From Streptomyces griseocarneus (GTDB lineage: Bacteria > Actinomycetota > Actinomycetes > Streptomycetales > Streptomycetaceae), in assembly GCA_003674045.1 (NCBI GenBank), contig PENC01000004.1, positions 1-64,000 on the forward strand: a stretch of DNA of 64,000 nt. The letters are read 5' to 3'. Below are positions 63,135 to 64,000 of this stretch, one piece after another (position 1 is the first letter of the stretch; each line of letters starts with the position of its first letter). Under the pieces are notes generated by a model. It was not told the DNA's origin. It worked only from the letters and a program-made list of their open reading frames with translations, and did no database searches. A program made the position numbers and the translations under genes.

Positions 63135-64000
63135 ATGGCACACACAGCGATCGGCAGGGACCTCGGCAGGGTCGGGGTCTGGAGCATGGAACTCCGGGTG
63201 GACGACCCCGACGACTCGAAGCGGCTCGACGAAGTCGGGGCCGCGGCGGCCGAGTTGGAGGCCCTGGGCTACGGCACGCTCTGGGTCGGCGGCAGCCCGG
63301 ACATCACCCGGGCGGCCCACGTCCTCCGGGCGACGGAGCACGTCACGGTCGGCACGAGCATCGTCAGCATCTGGCAGCACCCGGCGGCCGAGGTGGCCGC
63401 CGCGTACGCCGCGCTGCCGCCCGCCCTGCGCGAGCGGCTGGTCGTCGGCCTGGGCGTCAGCCACCCCCATATGGTCACGGGCTGGGACAAGCCGTACTCG
63501 GCGATGAAGGCGTACCTGGACGAGCTGGACGACTCCCCGCTCGGCCCGCTCCCGGGGCGGCGGATGCTGGCCGCGCTGGGCCCCCGCATGCTGCGGCTCG
63601 CCCGCGACCGGGCCGCGGGCTGCCTGCCGTACCTCGTGACCCCCGAGCACACGGCGCGCGCCCGCGAGCTGCTCGGCGACGGCGCGGTCCTGGCTCCGGA
63701 GCTGAAGGTCGTCCTCGACGACGACCTCGCGCGCGCCCGCGCCGCGGCCCGCGAGCACCTGGCCTTCTACCTGCCGATGCCGAACTACACGAAGAACCTG
63801 CTGCGGCTCGGCTTCACCGAGCGGGACTTCGAGGGCAACGGCAGCGACCGGCTGCTGGACGCGGTCTTCGCGCTCGGGGACACGGCGACGGCCCGCGCCC
63901 GCGCGGACGCCTTCCTCGCCGCCGGCGCCGATCATCTGGCCGTCCAGGTCGTCCTGGACCCGGCCCGCCGCGAGGCCGGCGAGCTCCCGCTCGCCGAATG
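63135..64000 (+). CDS. LLM-class F420-dependent oxidoreductase, partial
   Basis: The open frame runs off the right edge after 288 codons. It begins MAHTAIGRDLGRVGVWSMEL and has ELEALGYGTLWVGGSPDITR, VLRATEHVTVGTSIVSIWQH and LVVGLGVSHPHMVTGWDKPY, as in the TIM-barrel luciferase-like F420/FMN monooxygenases with a 'TIGR03620' type layout. It is divergent from the two-component operon. Substrate unknown. Confidence 0.88.
   Translation, partial: MAHTAIGRDLGRVGVWSMELRVDDPDDSKRLDEVGAAAAELEALGYGTLWVGGSPDITRAAHVLRATEHVTVGTSIVSIWQHPAAEVAAAYAALPPALRERLVVGLGVSHPHMVTGWDKPYSAMKAYLDELDDSPLGPLPGRRMLAALGPRMLRLARDRAAGCLPYLVTPEHTARARELLGDGAVLAPELKVVLDDDLARARAAAREHLAFYLPMPNYTKNLLRLGFTERDFEGNGSDRLLDAVFALGDTATARARADAFLAAGADHLAVQVVLDPARREAGELPLAE

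Noticed and set aside
61714..63141. 475-codon leftward frame across the regulator and kinase genes
   Set aside because: It is in a different frame from the clear receiver and kinase domains and crosses a repeat.

Overview
The window is high-GC actinobacterial chromosome, almost certainly Streptomyces. Pointers are the extreme third-position GC, frequent GTG starts, many ATGA/GTGA gene overlaps, MmyB-like and DUF5753 XRE regulators paired with DUF397 proteins, an actinobacterial IHF, tandem SigF/SigB-type sigma factors, a lone terpene synthase, a lasso-peptide cluster, and a dispersed intergenic repeat built around GGGGCGCGGGGAACTGCGCG.

Layout. 0-6.2 kb: acyl-CoA carboxylase genes (alpha truncated at the left edge, beta, epsilon) face a type II polyketide aromatase/cyclase, a regulator/quinone-reductase pair and a TcmP-like methyltransferase; this looks like the flank of an aromatic polyketide cluster. 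6.2-8.4 kb: an MFS exporter-TetR operon with its operator. 8.6-17.1 kb: an accessory region of small genes, with a 29-aa cationic protein, secreted crystallin-like proteins, zinc-ribbon proteins, a catalytically dead resolvase-like protein, an XRE/DUF397 pair and two tandem toxin-antitoxin-like cassettes. 17.1-23.3 kb: SDR, orphan terpene synthase, maltokinase-cap protein, a DUF6232-like membrane protein overlapping a small partner with the same amyloid-like motif, LysE exporter and alpha/beta hydrolase. 23.3-34.9 kb: repeats, lipoprotein esterase, two glycine-rich secreted proteins flanking a 27-aa cationic protein, an XRE/DUF397/VOC group, phosphatase, secreted HEYGE protein, IHF paralog and a chagasin-like inhibitor. 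35-39.4 kb: HxlR-MFS and ArsR-MFS divergent pairs; tRNA-Lys(CTT) follows. 39.7-43.3 kb: STAS protein, small membrane protein, Dabb protein and two sigma factors. 44.4-49.3 kb: a complete lasso-peptide cluster (precursor, cyclase, PqqD-type RRE, protease, two-part ABC exporter). 49.3-52 kb: Nudix/HTH pair and small proteins. 52-57 kb: MarR-MFS and MFS-TetR units with conspicuous operators. 57-63 kb: a response regulator, histidine kinase, GT2-GtrA fusion and GT39 transferase read leftward. 63.1 kb to the right edge: the start of an LLM-class oxidoreductase.

The strongest candidates for something new are the lasso peptide (predicted core of 20 residues with Cys2 and Cys18 and a Gly1-Glu9 ring), the DUF6232-like overlapping pair sharing a GD-x-F-x-V-[FY]-G-x-x-N-V-G-K motif, the tandemly duplicated TA-like cassettes with conserved upstream DNA, and a family of 27-29-aa cationic proteins at two separate loci. 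Assignments rest on reading the translations and DNA by eye; no database search was run.
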